Notes: generated by a model not told the origin, from the sequence alone. DNA of 64,000 bases from Rosa chinensis (GCF_002994745.2 NC_037093.1:11574400-11638399), one strand, 5' to 3'. Shown: positions 11,834-23,806, counted from the stretch's first letter. Numbers and translations are program-made.

Positions 11834-13224
11834 GGGAACTTGTTAGAGAGTAGCTGCTATTGCAGAAGCAAAGCAATGATGGTGGTGAAGAAGTTGAAAT
11901 GGAAAGATTGAGAATTAATAATGTAAGGTATGGACTTCACGAGCCAAAGGAAAATTCCAAGATCGAGACTTGGGATGAGAGACTGTGTTGTTAGGTACCC
12001 AACTGGTTTAAGTTTGGACTGCAACAAGCTATTGGAGAAATTAATAAGACTGTTGCTGAAGATTATTAGGTGATTGATGATCACACACTTGTCTTTAGAA
12101 AGAGGAATGTGCATCTCTCTCTCTCTCTCTCTCTCACATTAGAAAAATGTGAAGATTTTTTTTTCCCTATAAGGACATTGAAGGTAATAAACTAGTTTGC
12201 ACTTTGGACCTCTCTCTCTCTCTCTCTCTCATTTAAAAATGCAAAGTTGAAGGTGATAAACTAGTTTGTATTTTGGACTTTTGGTGCATGGGGAGGTTTA
12301 TTACATATTTTGATTGAATTACATTTATTGTCAGCTCCCTTGTGTAGTGAACCACTGGTGATGAAGAGCCAAGGCTCTTCACTCACGTCTTCTGCAGATT
12401 AAATAGATTATTGCAGTCATCTTCATCTGATTCAGGTCAAATGGACTTCAGGTATTTACATCAGCTCAATCTTTCCCCTGCATACAATGTTTCTATGAAA
12501 AGATCAAGAGAAAAAGAGGTCGGTTTATTTTAATTATTACAACCTGTTTCTTCCAAACTATCAAGTCCTCATTCATTCACACTATTTTTTTCAAAGTGTT
12601 TTAGTATTACTTCCTGACAGAAGTGTCTTGATGGAAAAGTAAGTGAACTCGTAAGGTTTGACTGACAGAACTACGAGACTGACTGGTTTTCCTCTCTCTA
12701 TATTTGCTTCTAAAAGATTAGCGGCAATGAAGAAGGAATTGAACTGGTAAGGCTTTACGGAAAGGACTAGTTGATAGTGTTGGTATATAAATTTGTGTGG
12801 TTGTTGTTAGATGGGACACAATAGTTTAATTATCCAATTTTGAACATAAACTTGGAAGAAAACAACGTTTTTTGTTTGTTGAGGTGATTACATCAAAGGA
12901 TTTTTTAAACAAAAATTCCTACTTCAGTTAGCATTATGCTGCTGAAACATATTTTTGATATCTTTGGTGTGTTCATTTTGGCACTTGCATTCTTACATAT
13001 ATACAATCATCATTCGATTGATGACTAATGTTCTTCAGCATTAGATTAGGATTTTATTGGCTTACTGCCTGAAAACAAAGAGAGAGAAAATCTATGCACT
13101 TATTAGTTATCACATATGCTGAAATACAATAATTACTCTTTTTCTATTTATTTTAACTTTTACAAATTATATGTAGCTGTGCCAACAATTCAAATTACAA
13201 TTCATCTTTGCTGATTCAAGAGAA
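11834..13224. other. UGT spacer with repeated non-coding blocks and CT tracts
   Basis: The spacer between copies 1 and 2 contains no gene. It holds short CT tracts at about 12115-12136 and 12211-12231, a conserved non-coding block at about 12345-12600, and a second repeated module at about 12720-13190 with a minus-strand TATA-like TTATATACCAA near 12780. Both modules recur beside other UGT copies. Confidence 0.7.
12345..12600. repeat. Conserved spacer block, copy A
   Basis: About 250 bp are recognisably similar to blocks at 15645-15900, 41845-41945, 45045-45223 (continuing at 52643-52700) and 55565-55800. Shared landmarks are the CTTTGTG/GTAGTGA start, AAGCTCTTC, GCAGTCATCTTCATCTG, CTTCAGGTATTT and ATGAAAAGAT. 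Each copy lies 0.5-1 kb upstream of a UGT start codon. No common open frame was found, so it is non-coding sequence carried along in the duplication, possibly regulatory. Confidence 0.75.
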
Positions 13225-14672
13225 TCAAAACCTGAGAGACTTCAACTCTTCAATTAGAGCAGTTAAATCCAAGAATGATGAACCACCTTCTTCAACTGCC
13301 CTCCTTGCGAGGTCTCTGAGTTCAAGAATTTTGCTTCTCATTTCCTCTTTTTCATGACTGACCATGAATTCAGTCACGGCCTTCTCTATGGTCTCCTTCT
13401 TCATACTGGCTTCACTCTTCACACTATCATCCTCCCATTTTTCAACACCAACAGCAACCCCAATCCCTAATATCTGAGTCACCAATTTCTCATTGTAAAA
13501 CTGATCTGCGGACACTGGCCATGTGATCATTGGGATCCCAGCACACACTGCTTCAAGGGTTGAGTTCCACCCACAATAAGTGAGAAAGGCCCCAACTGCT
13601 TCATGTTGAAGAATCAGTAGTTGGGGTGCCCAACCTCTTATAATCAATCCCTTTCCCTCCACTCTCTGCTCAAATCCTTCAGGCAGCCACTCTTCTTTAT
13701 CATTATTTTCTTTCTTCACAACCCAAATGAATTGCTGTCGAGACGCTTCAAGAGCCAAGGCGATTTCTAAGAGCTGACAATCACTGAAATTGGTGAGGCT
13801 TCCAAAACATATATAAACAACAGAATTGGGTTTCTTAGAATTAAGCCAGTTCAAACACTCATGTATTTCATCAACCGAGCCTTCCTTCCCCTCTGTAATT
13901 TATCTTTTTCTGTCTCGCATAAAGAAGCTGGTCCTATATGCCATGCTTTCCTGCCAAACACCTTCCTATAATGATCTGCATAGGCTGGTTCAAGTTCATA
14001 GAAGCTGTTAACTATAATCCCATAGCTTGTTTCATTGGCCAATTGAGATGCTGTGACCACTTTGATGAGTTCTGACTCACCATCTAAAGTAAGAAAAGGA
14101 GCTAGTTTGTTTTTTGTCATCTTGATCTCATCTGGGAGACCAGGAACGACAAAAGATTCTGAATCAGATGAAACCTCCCTCTGAGGTTGGTACCGCATCA
14201 CACTAGTTGAAGCGCACAAGGGGAAAAAACCGGGTCCATGAAAGATGATCCTTGGAATCCCAAACTTGGCAGCAACATCTGTAGCCCAAGGAAACAGAGA
14301 GTCTGCAACAAGACAGTGAGGACGATGTTGGTCTAAAATTGGCTCAACCTGTTGCTCAAGCAGATTGGTGGCTCTGAAGTACTTATCCGCCTGCTCTTGC
14401 TTTTTACGCAAGTTAGTTCTTTCAATTCCTTCAGGCAACCCGACTTCAGTAGATGGGAATTTGATGACAAGAAGTTCGATTTCGAAACCCAAACTTTTGC
14501 TAGTTTGGATTGCTTTGGAGAAAAGTGGTGCATTGACGAGGGTGGTTATTAAGGTGGATTTTACACCACGTGAAGCAAATAGTTTGGCTATATCTATAAG
14601 GGGTAAAGTGTGGCCTTGAGCCATAAAGGGAAGGAAGAAAATGTGAAGCTGCTGCTCAGTTTTGGTTTCCAT
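13225..14672 (-). pseudogene. UGT73-like glycosyltransferase, one frameshift (array copy 2)
   Basis: This is a full-length UGT apart from one base. The N-terminal frame starts at METKTEQQ (14672), with His in MAQGHTLP and Asp in LVAD. It loses register near 13885, where the other copies read GGAAGGGAAGG on the coding strand and this one reads GGAAGGAAGG, a 1-base deletion. The downstream frame resumes at LNWLNSKKPNS and runs to a normal C-terminus. A second change is seen in the donor box: TYCGWNS replaces THCGWNS, removing a conserved His that contacts the UDP phosphates, and EAVCAGIP replaces EGVCAGVP. Two independent lesions argue against a sequencing error alone. It is the closest relative of copy 3. 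Confidence 0.9.
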
Positions 14673-14753
14673 GGGGACTCGCAAGAGATTAGCTATAATG
14701 CACACAGAAAACACAATGATGATGATGATGAAGAACTAGAACTGGAAATGAAA

Positions 14754-14761
14754 GCTTATAA
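14754..14761 (-). promoter_or_regulatory. TATA-like box, UGT copy 2
   Basis: TTATAAGC on the minus strand lies about 80 bp upstream of the METK start codon. The same motif stands at the same distance before copy 3 and about 65 bp before copy 5. Confidence 0.45.
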
Positions 14762-16445
14762 CGTGGAAATATTGGTGTTTTAATAATGTGAAGGTAGTGA
14801 TTTCCCTAGCTAAGAAAAATCCTAGATAGAAACTTGGGTGGCGAGACATTGTTGTTGGGTACGAACAGAAACAAGTTTGGCTGCAATAAATTATTGAGTG
14901 ATTGACTTTTGCCATAAAAGCATCTTATGGCAAGAAGAAATCGGCAAGTTCTGTCTAATATTAAATAGCGTCTTGCAAATGCCAACATTACAATTTTGTT
15001 TTACTTTTTTCTTCTGCTTCTGGTGGCTTTTGACTGAATCTGACATTGAACTTGCCTACATCTGTTGTTTCCAATGTAGTTATTTGTAATTCATATCTGC
15101 TTTAAACTACCTATTGGTTATATTTTTATTTAGTTAATTTTGCAGGAACCTTTCAAAGACTTGGTTCAGGAAATAAACTGTTATAATTTAGGGCTGTTTG
15201 AGTCATATTTTGTCCAGGAAATTGGCCAAATTATGGTAGATTGTTGTCGTGCGCACTCTGTAATCTGCATATTTTGAACTACCACTACTTCACCTGTTGA
15301 AAATAATTGAATTATCTTTGCATTTTACTATGAACTTGGACTCGAAAAACCTTCATTTTGCACCATAATCGTCAATTTTTGTAAACTGCACCGGAAGCCT
15401 TTAGAGTTGGAAGTTGCCACTTCAACTTCTTACATAACAGCATATATGATTCATAGGCAGTATTCATGGTGTTTGTGGGTTTTGATATTGGGACAAGTGT
15501 GAAATGATGGTCTGCCCCTTGTAAAAGGCATTGTAGGATGTCAGAATAGGAATAAGGTTATATATGGTGATCAACTAGCTTGTATTTTGGTATATGGGGA
15601 AGTTTATTACATATTTTGATTTTAATTGTATTTACATTTATCCTCAGGCTTTGTGTAGTGAGGTGATAAAAATCCAAAGCTCTTCACTCACATCTTCTGC
15701 AGATTAACTAGATTACTGCAGTCATCTTCATCTGGTTCAGGTCAAATGTATCTTCAGGTATTTGCATAAGCTCAATCTTACCCCTGCGTACAATGTTTCC
15801 ATGAAAAGATCATGAGAAAAAGATATCGGTTTATGTTTAATATTATAACCTGTTTCTTCCAAACTATGTAGTCCTCATTCTTCACACTATTTGTTTCAAA
15901 GTTGTTTATTATTCCTTCCTGAAAGAAGTGTGATGATGGAGAAGGAATTGAACTGGTAAGTAAGACTTGACTCAAAGGACTAGTTGATAGAGTTGGTATA
16001 TAAAAAAGTGCGTTGATTGCTGTTCTATGTCTGATCATTCAATTTTGAATATAAATATTGAAGCAGACAACATATTTGTTTTTTTTGTTTGCTGAGGTGA
16101 TTACAAAAGGATTTTTTAAACAAAAACTTTGGCAGATTGGATTTATTCTTACTTCAGTTGGCATTATGCTGCTGAAACTTATTGCTGTTGTCTTTTGGTG
16201 GGTTCATTTGGCACTTGCATTCTTACATATATACAATCATCATTCAATTGATGACTCCCGGAAACAAAGAGAAAAAGAAAAGATTCTAGGTAGTTATCAC
16301 ACATGTTGTAACACAATAATTACTCTTTTTCCAGTTATTTGAACTTTTACAAATTATATGCAAGTGTTCCAACATTTCAAATTAGTGAATGGAACTTTTC
16401 CTTCTTAAAGCAGAAAATGTTGGCATCTTTGCTGCTTCAAAAGAA
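14762..16445. other. UGT spacer between copies 2 and 3
   Basis: No gene. It contains upstream DNA nearly repeated at 17977-18745, the conserved block at 15645-15900, and the TATA-containing spacer module at about 15920-16420 (TTATATACCAA on the minus strand at 15993-16003). Confidence 0.7.
15645..15900. repeat. Conserved spacer block, copy B
   Basis: This is the closest match to block A and lies about 0.95 kb upstream of UGT copy 2. It begins after a TCCTCAG stretch and has CAGGTATTTG internally, so it superficially resembles an exon with splice sites on the plus strand. All plus-strand frames contain stops. Confidence 0.75.
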
Positions 16446-17893
16446 TCAAGACCCGAGAGACTTCAACTCTTCAATTAGAGCAGTTAAATCTGAGAACGAT
16501 GAACCACCATCTTCAACTGCCCTCCTTGCGAGCTCTCTGAGCACAAGAACTTTGCTTCTGATTTCCTCTTTTTCATCACCGACCATGAATCCAGTCAAAG
16601 CCTTCTCTATGGTCTCCTTCACACTGGCTTTGCTTTTCACACTAACATGCTCCCACTTTTGAACACCAATAGCAACTCCAATCCCAAGTATCTCAGTCAC
16701 CAACTTCTCATTGTAAAACTGATCTGCGTTTACTGGCCACGTGATCATTGGCACCCCAGCACACACTCCTTCAAGGGTTGAGTTCCACCCACAATGAGTG
16801 AGAAAGGCCCCAACTGCTTCATGTTGTAGAATCAGTAGTTGGGGAGCCCAACCTCTTATAATCAATCCCTTTCCTTCCACTCTCTGCTCAAATCCTTCAG
16901 GCAACCACTCTTCTTTATCATTCTTTTCTGTCTTCACAACCCAAATGAATTGCTGTCGAGAAGCTTGAAGAGCCAAGGCAATTTCTAAGAGCTGACAATC
17001 ACCAAACTTGGTGAGGCTTCCAAAACATATATAAACAACAGAATTGGCTTTCTTAGAATTAAGCCAGTTCATGCACTCATGTACTTCATCAACTGAGCCT
17101 TCCCTTCCCCTCTCTGCTTTATCTTTTTCTGTTTCGCCTAAAGAAACCGGGCTGATATGCCATGACTTCTTCCCCAGCACCTTCCTATAGTGTTCTGCAT
17201 AATCAGGTTCAAGTTCATAGTAGCTGTTTACAATAATCCCGTAGCTCCTTTCCTCTGCCTCTCTGGATGCTTTGACCAACTTGATGAGTTCTGACTCACC
17301 ATCTAGAGTAAGAAAAGGAGCTAATTTGTTTTTTGTCATCTTGATCTCATCTGGGAGACCAGGAATAACAAATGATTCTGAATCAGATAAAACCTCCCTC
17401 TGAGGTTGGTACTGCATCACAGTAGTTGAAGCACACAAGAAAAAAAACCCGGGTCCATGAAAGATGATCCTTGGAATCCCAAACTTGGCGGCAACATCTG
17501 TAGCCCAAGGAAACATAGAGTCTGCAACAAGACAGTGAGGACGATGTTCGTCTAAAATCGGCTCAACGTGTTGCTCAAGCAAGGTAATGGCTTTGAAGTA
17601 CTTTTCCACCTGCTCTTGGTTTTTACGACAGTTAGTTCTTTCAATTCCTTCAGGCAACCCGACTTCAGTAGATGGAAATTTGATGACAAGAAGTTCGATT
17701 TCGAAACCGAAACTTTTGCTAGTTTGGATTGCTTTGGAGAAAAGTGGTGCATTGACAGGGGTGGTTATTAAGGTGGATTTTACACCACACGTGAAGCAAA
17801 TAGTTTGGCTATGTCTATCATGGGTAAGATGTGGCCTTGAGCCATAAAGGGAAGGAAGAAAATGTGAAGCTGCTGATCAGTTTTGGTTTCCAT
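16446..17893 (-). pseudogene. UGT73-like glycosyltransferase, 2-bp insertion (array copy 3)
   Basis: The conserved start METKTDQQ is at 17893, followed by MAQGHILPMIDIAKLFASR. The frame breaks near 17787, where the plus strand reads CACCACACGTG against CACCACGTG in copy 2, a 2-base AC insertion that gives an immediate stop. From there the correct frame is open to the normal C-terminus at 16446. The remainder is undamaged: the donor box includes THCGWNS and TWPVNADQ, and LVAD is present. With one lesion close to the start, this is a very recent pseudogene, or a functional allele if the insertion is an assembly error. A downstream start would lack the catalytic His. Confidence 0.9.
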
Positions 17894-17968
17894 GGGGACT
17901 TGCAAGAGGGTAGCTATAATGCAGGCAGAAAACACAACGATAATGATGAACTAGAACTGGAAATGAGA

Positions 17969-17976
17969 GCTTATAA
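17969..17976 (-). promoter_or_regulatory. TATA-like box, UGT copy 3
   Basis: TTATAAGC on the minus strand, about 80 bp upstream of the ATG, is in a context nearly identical to copy 2. Confidence 0.45.
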
Positions 17977-19182
17977 CGTGGAACGACTGGGTTTTAATAA
18001 TATAAGGTAGCGGTTTCCGTAGCTAAGAAAATAATGCTAGATAGAGACTTGGGTGGCAAGACATTGTTGTTGGGTACGAACAGAAACAAGTTTGGCTGCA
18101 ATAAATGATTGAGTAGAGCATCACAGCATCTTATTGCAAGAAAAATCGGCAGATTCTGTCTATTATTAAATAGCTTCTTGCAAATGCCCACATTGCAAAT
18201 CTGTTTTAACTTTTTTCTTTTGCTTCTGGTGACTTTTGACTGAATCTGACATTGAACATGCCTGCATCCGTTGTTTCCAATATTGTTATTTTTGTAGTTC
18301 ACATGTGCTTTAAGCTATCTATTGGCTACATATATAATTTATTTAGTTTATTTTGCAGAAACCTTTTGAAGACTTGGTTCAGGAAATAAACTGTCATAAT
18401 TCAGGGCCGTTTGAGTCGTATTTTGTCCAGGGAATTGGCAGAATGGTGGTAGATTGTTGTCGTGGGCACTTGCAGTTGAAATCCGCAGATTGAACTATCG
18501 TGAAGTGTTGGCAAATGGCAATGGTTGAATTATCTTTGCACTTTACTATGAACCTGGCTGGAAGCTTTTAGAGTTGGAAGTTGCCACTTCAACTTCTTAC
18601 ATAACAGCATATATGATTCATAGGCAGTGTTCATGGTGTTTGTGGGTTTTGATATTGAGATTCTTCTTTGAGACAAGTGTGAATGATGGTCTGCCCATGT
18701 ACAAGGTACCGTAGGATGTCGGAATAGGAATTAGGTTATATAGGGAAGCATATGCAGATGCGGTTAGATCTGTATATCTGGTGTTTTGTATTATATTGTG
18801 ATGAACTCCATTTTGAAAACTTCATTTATTTATGTTTGTAAATAATTATTGGAACTGAAAAAACAAAAGTTCCTATCTAACTTAAGCCGTGAGTAGTTGC
18901 TAAATAAGTTTTGGGATCAAAAATTACAAACTAAAACTCCCAACACATCCCACCTCAACTGATCAAAGCAGCAGAGGCGGAGAGAGGGAATAGAGATATC
19001 AAGAGAGTGGCTTGGATTCTGTAGCATTAGCAACAACGGAGTCGGCAACTCTGTTGCTTTCCTTTAGCATTCATCTCTCTATAGGTGATTGTACATAATC
19101 ACTACTTTTCGTTCCCACTACACTTCTAAAAAATAGTGTACTTATGACTCAATTGATTATTGTTTTCAAACCAGAATTGTTA
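17977..19182. other. Upstream region of copy 3, then unique DNA
   Basis: Up to about 18745 the sequence parallels the upstream region of copy 2 (14762-15560). It then diverges into unrelated DNA, marking the end of the duplicated segment. The conserved block expected here is missing. No gene is seen. Confidence 0.65.
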
Positions 19183-19882
19183 GAGCATCAGTGAGGACTC
19201 ATTTTTTTGGACTTAAATTTGGGGGCAAATTTCATTTTACCTCCTGATCTTTACACCTTAAATCATTTGTGCCCCTATACTTTTAATTTCTCACGCGTGC
19301 CCCTGTACGTACAAATTTCAATCAATCTTGTCTAACCCTTAGCTTTTTTGCCAAATATTGTGTGATGTATTTTGAAATTGTAGTCACATACGATATAATT
19401 TTGCATGCCACATTATTGAATCTTCATCATACAAGGGAGCCCATTAGAGCCACATTTTCAATTTACAAAATACTTGACAAAAAAATGAATTATTGGACAT
19501 GATTGATTAAATTGAAAAGCATAGGGATACATGTGATGAAATTAAAAGTGCAGGGCCACAACTGATTTAACATGTAAATGTTAGGGAAGTAAAATGAAAT
19601 TAGCTCTAAATTTGGGCTCAAACCGGCTGGAATAGTAATTTGAGTCTATTTGAATAATGTATAAAATGACTTACTTTTATTGGGTGTTGCGGTGATGCGA
19701 GACTTAGTTTTAGACTCATTATTTGTGGTCTGATACATGCAAGATCAGATTTTTTGCCACACGTGGGGCCCGTGAAATTTAGGTCCTTCCTTGGACCAAA
19801 TTTGATCCAACTTCTAAGTGTCAAGTATATATGGGCCCTTTTTTTTCCGATCACCCAAATTTGGGCCTCCACTACTGATGCT
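19183..19882. mobile_element. MITE with TSD TTA, split by a nested MITE
   Basis: The ends GAGCATCAGTGAGGACTCA and, inverted, AGCATCAGTAGTGGAGGCC are flanked by TTA on both sides (19180-19182 and 19883-19885), consistent with a PIF/Harbinger-like or related MITE. The element is interrupted by another at 19223-19606, so its own length is about 316 bp. Confidence 0.55.
19223..19606. mobile_element. Nested MULE-type MITE, 384 bp, TSD TAAATTTGG
   Basis: Long imperfect terminal inverted repeats start GGGCAAATTTCATTTTAC on the left and GAGCTAATTTCATTTTAC (inverted) on the right. A perfect 9-bp direct repeat TAAATTTGG lies at 19214-19222 and 19607-19615. No coding capacity. It sits inside the preceding MITE. 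Confidence 0.8.
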
Positions 19883-19885
19883 TTA

Positions 19886-21212
19886 AGTCTTTTTAGCAAG
19901 AGGACATCGATACCCTTATAGTTTCAATTTTTAACTAAAGTACAAAGAATCATATGAAAAGGTCTATGCTAGAATTCTTAAGAATGAATTCTCACTCAAA
20001 ACCCATCTAATTAATGTCTAAAAATGCTGCTCTACGAGTAAGGAGCGAGAGAGCTGTGGTGCTGTCAGAATTATTAACCAGAAAGTCTTGATTGTGTTAA
20101 CGTAGCCCACTGATCAAAATCTTTTATGTCACCAATGTATAAGCTAAAAAAGGTCATTTCTTATGTCACCAGTACTATTTTTCTTTTTAATAAAGGGCTG
20201 GTGCGGCTGCCCTTAAGCCTTGATTAATGAAACTGTCGAATACAAGGGGGGGGGGGGGACATTGAGCCTAAACCCCTGATTACAATAAGCATCTAGAGTA
20301 TTTTCCGAAATAATATCAGAAATCTCTACAGGAAACTTGTATTCTAACAAGCACCAACTCTTATATAAGATTGACCTTTTCAAAATTTGCTGACACCCTC
20401 ACTTAGAATATAAAACTTGAGGATCAAGACCCGCTTGTCTTATAGATTACTCTTATTATATGATTCATGTAAAATTGCAGTCAAATCAAAAACTATTTAT
20501 TGTGCGACCACCGCTACTATGAAACTAATATCGCATAATCTTTTATTTTATTACCAAAAAGAAATTATGTAATTATCTAGTTCCCCATTTATCATTTCAG
20601 TTATATCTAGTCCTTTGTTTGTAATATTTCACTATTTTAAAAGATATATTTTGCAGAGCATCTCCAACAATGAAGTTATTTTGTTAGCTATATTTGGCTA
20701 AAAGAGATGTTTAGGTAGTTTGGTTTTTGAAATCGATCTGCTCCAACAAGATAAGCTAAATCCCTAGCTAATTTAAATTGAATGTTGGAAAATGTGACTT
20801 TTGGCTAAATTCTCTCTCCTCTCTAGCTAGCTAAATTTAACTTTTGTAGAGTTATTCTGCTGGAGTGAAATATTATCATAAAATTAACTAAATTTTTATA
20901 CTATTTTGAAATAAGGAGTCTGTTGGAGATGCCCAAAGTTACCATTATATGTCACTATTTTAGTAAATCAATCAAAGCTTCATCTAGGTGTTGGATCATA
21001 ATTCATATACATATTTGTGCCCTAAAACATTGAACGAACTTGTTCTAAAGTCCAATTTAATGTTAACTAATCCAATTCCATGTTTTATAGAAAATCTTGA
21101 CAAGAAGAGAAAAAAGTGAAACTTGGGTAAATTTTCCGTGCACCACCACTCACGGTGGTGTCATGTATTTTCCGGCCATATTCATGGAGGAGTAAGGAGG
21201 ATGAGTACCATA
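19886..21212. other. Intergenic with a MITE and a possible retroposon tail
   Basis: No gene. At 20246-20258 there is an uninterrupted G13 run inside a short segment resembling a reverse-oriented retroposon tail (20180-20460). At 20656-20933, GAGCATCTCCAAC and its inverse GTTGGAGATGCCC bound a 278-bp MITE-like unit without a clear target duplication. Confidence 0.5.
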
Positions 21213-21239
21213 TACTACTAGAAAAACCCCCCAATGCAC

Positions 21240-21640
21240 ACAGATGACATTCACATGGATATTCACATAGATGCAATTCTGTATGAGGAAACAGGCAATA
21301 CACACAGATTTTTGTATGAAAACAGCATTTACACAGAAATCCGTGTGAAATATATTCTAAAAGTGGGACCATGAAGAAACTCACACGGATGATCTGTTTA
21401 AAATATAGTGACACACAGAAATCCGTGTGAAAATTTATCTTAAACTTCAGTGAATCCTGCATATGTGCCAGGCACTGTCACAAAGTATCATATGAATTAT
21501 GGAACACACAGACATCCGTGTGAAAACTTATTTGAGCTCCAAAGATTGACGAAAATTCACACGGATTTCCATATGAATTACGGTTATACACAGCCACCTG
21601 TGTGAAAATTTATTTTCTACATCTTCTTTGATTTTCCCAA
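21240..21640. repeat. CACTA left subterminal repeats
   Basis: Repeated CACACGGAT/CACACAGAAATCCGTGTG motifs, at least eight copies in both orientations over 0.4 kb, with counterparts at 35790-35935. In En/Spm elements such arrays are the TNPA-binding sites. Confidence 0.85.
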
Positions 21641-21679
21641 ATCAGCTTTCCGTCTTATCAAAATTTGTCATTTAATTGC

Positions 21680-23229
21680 CAGGCCGGCCTTGCCCATGGG
21701 CATCGTTGGCGACAGCCCAGGGCTCAACATAGAGGGGGGCACCAGATTTTATCAATAAGATTTAATATATATAACATATATATTTAATTATATATAATTA
21801 TATATGTATAGAGAGTGGAACGTGAAAAAAAAAAGTTCAAATTTATAGACGCAGATCACGTCTTTACTTCTTCTTCTTCTTCCAACGCACAATGGCAGGC
21901 ACAAAATTGATTATCTAAGCATCTCTTGCTCTCTCCCAAGTCCCAAACCTTGAAACCCAGCAAATTTTTTCTTTAAATTGGTTTCAATGGTTACTCAATT
22001 CTTCAGTTCATTCTCATCCATCACCCAGTCTTTCTCCTCTCCATGTTTATGTTATTCTACGGTGATCATACGAATTTTTCAGCTTTCCATCGATGTAAGC
22101 TGAGGTACAAATCAAAATAGGTATTGGGTATTCTTCAATTTTGATATCCCATGAAAATTTGGATATCAAAAGTCTTGTTACTTGTTTTTTGAGTTCTGTT
22201 AATTTCTAACAACCTGCTCATTCATTGGTTTTCAATTTTCAATATTAGGTGGAATTAGAAGTTGGAGTTGCAAGTCAATCTCGATCAGAAAAGAAAGAAC
22301 AAGAAGAAAAAAAGCAAATTCCAGATTTCCAGGTATTGCTCTATGCTCCGGTGTTTATCAATTATCATTCAAAGTGATTTCTAACAACATGCTCATTCAT
22401 CGGTTTTCAATTTTTAATATTAAGTGCAATAAGAAGTTGGATTTGCAAGTCAATCCCGATCAGAAAAGAAAAATCAAGAAGGAAAAAAGCTGATTCTAGA
22501 TTTGCAGGTTTTATTGTTCTATGCTAAAGTGTTTATCATTCAAAGTTTAGTGTTTTGGCTTGGGACTACAATGCTATTTTGTGCTACTTTTCATGTTGTA
22601 AGCACCCTGTTCATTTAGGGGGTCAGCCACTATATTCAAGATGAGGTAAAATACTAGTGCCTTTTCAATTGGTTTTATTGAATATAAAATTTCATGCACA
22701 TTACTGATCTTTTGGTGTAATCCATTCAATTCTTGAAATGGCAACATACTGGGCGAATATATCTATATGGCTTCCTTGTTGAAGCATATAATTCATAGCG
22801 GACAACCATAAGTAAGTGCATATTCGATAATTTCTATTATTTTCCAAGTCATTTTCTATTTGTTTGTTCAACTTTTGAATATGGTTTTTCTTTTTTGATT
22901 CAGGAATTCTTCGTAATTTTACCAAAAACACGTTACCATGTCTCTTATTTGTGTGATTGTGTCAAAGTGCTACATTATGTGTGATCTTTTGGATTAGCTA
23001 CGAATTTTCTGTGGCTATACCGGGTTTTGGTTTTATTTCTGTTGTATAATGTTTCTTTATGTAATAAAATCGGCGTGGGGATGAGTCGCCTAACTTGACT
23101 AGGTTCCAAACCCTTAAAAAAAGGATTTAGAGTATGACTTTTGTAAGAATCACTACATATCTATTTAGGCTAGTTGGGCACACACACAAAATTTTGCTCT
23201 AGGCATCAAAAAGCTCAGGACTGGCCCTG
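21680..23229. mobile_element. hAT-like non-autonomous element, 1.55 kb, nested
   Basis: Ends CAGGCCGGCCTTG and, inverted, CAGGGCCAGTCCTG are flanked by the direct repeat TTTAATTGC (21671-21679 and 23230-23238). CAG-starting G/C-rich inverted ends with an 8-9 bp target duplication fit the hAT superfamily. No hAT transposase is readable. The interior holds two diverged copies of a roughly 0.1-kb segment (about 22250-22335 and 22425-22510). It lies within the left arm of the 14.7-kb CACTA. Confidence 0.75.
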
Positions 23230-23398
23230 TTTAATTGCACACACAATTGTCTGTGTGAATATAAGATTCTTCAATAATTGTACTGAGCTTATATATTTGT
23301 AAATCGATCTTCTGTGAGTTTGTATCATCATACTTAGAAACTAAAGTGGTCTTTCAACTTCTAGTTTCAACTTTTCATTTTTGCTTATAATTTTCCAA

Positions 23399-23806
23399 AT
23401 GTCAGGTAGGCGTTTGAGCAAGAGTCGTAATCATGGACCAGTTCGTATTTGCTCTCAATCTCCTCCATATAGTGATTGTTTTCAAAACTTCACCGAACAA
23501 ATCAATGTACAAGTGCGCTCTGTTAACCAATAATCTCCAGTGGGTTATATCAAAGGCTTTCAACATGCTCCACCTACGTTGAAGGTAGTACACCCTATAC
23601 ATTCTGGTGTTGTTTGTCCGGGAAGCCGTGTTTTACCAGCCTGGTTTTATCCTGGGAAAGACCCTCATTACCCTATTAACCTTACTTGTGATGGTCTCAA
23701 AGAAGAGACTCGTGCCTTGAACTCTCGGGTTAAGATAGAACAACTGGAAGCAAGCTCAAGTCGTCCAAATTCTGATATTGTACTTTATGATTCATCTGAT
23801 GAATAA
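23399..23806 (+). pseudogene. Uncharacterised 136-codon ORF in the CACTA left arm
   Basis: From ATG at 23399 to TAA at 23804-23806 the frame is open except for one TAA at 23531-23533. The product starts MSGRRLSKSRNHGPVRI, contains SPPYSDCFQNFTEQ and HAPPTLKVVHP, and ends in an acidic tail DSSDE. I do not recognise a domain. It lies between the left subterminal repeats and the transposase genes on the same strand, so it may be an accessory gene of the element or a captured fragment. Confidence 0.45.

Noticed and set aside
15645..15900. Conserved spacer block as a protein-coding exon
   Set aside because: AG and GT borders exist, but every frame has stops and no copy shares a reading frame with the others.
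20656..20933. MITE with GAGCATCTCCAAC ends as a confirmed element
   Set aside because: The inverted ends are clear, but the flanks show no direct repeat, so the exact boundaries and superfamily cannot be assigned.
21240..21640. CRISPR-like array from repeated CACACGGAT motifs
   Set aside because: Repeats are short, irregularly spaced and in both orientations. This is the subterminal array of a CACTA transposon in a plant genome.
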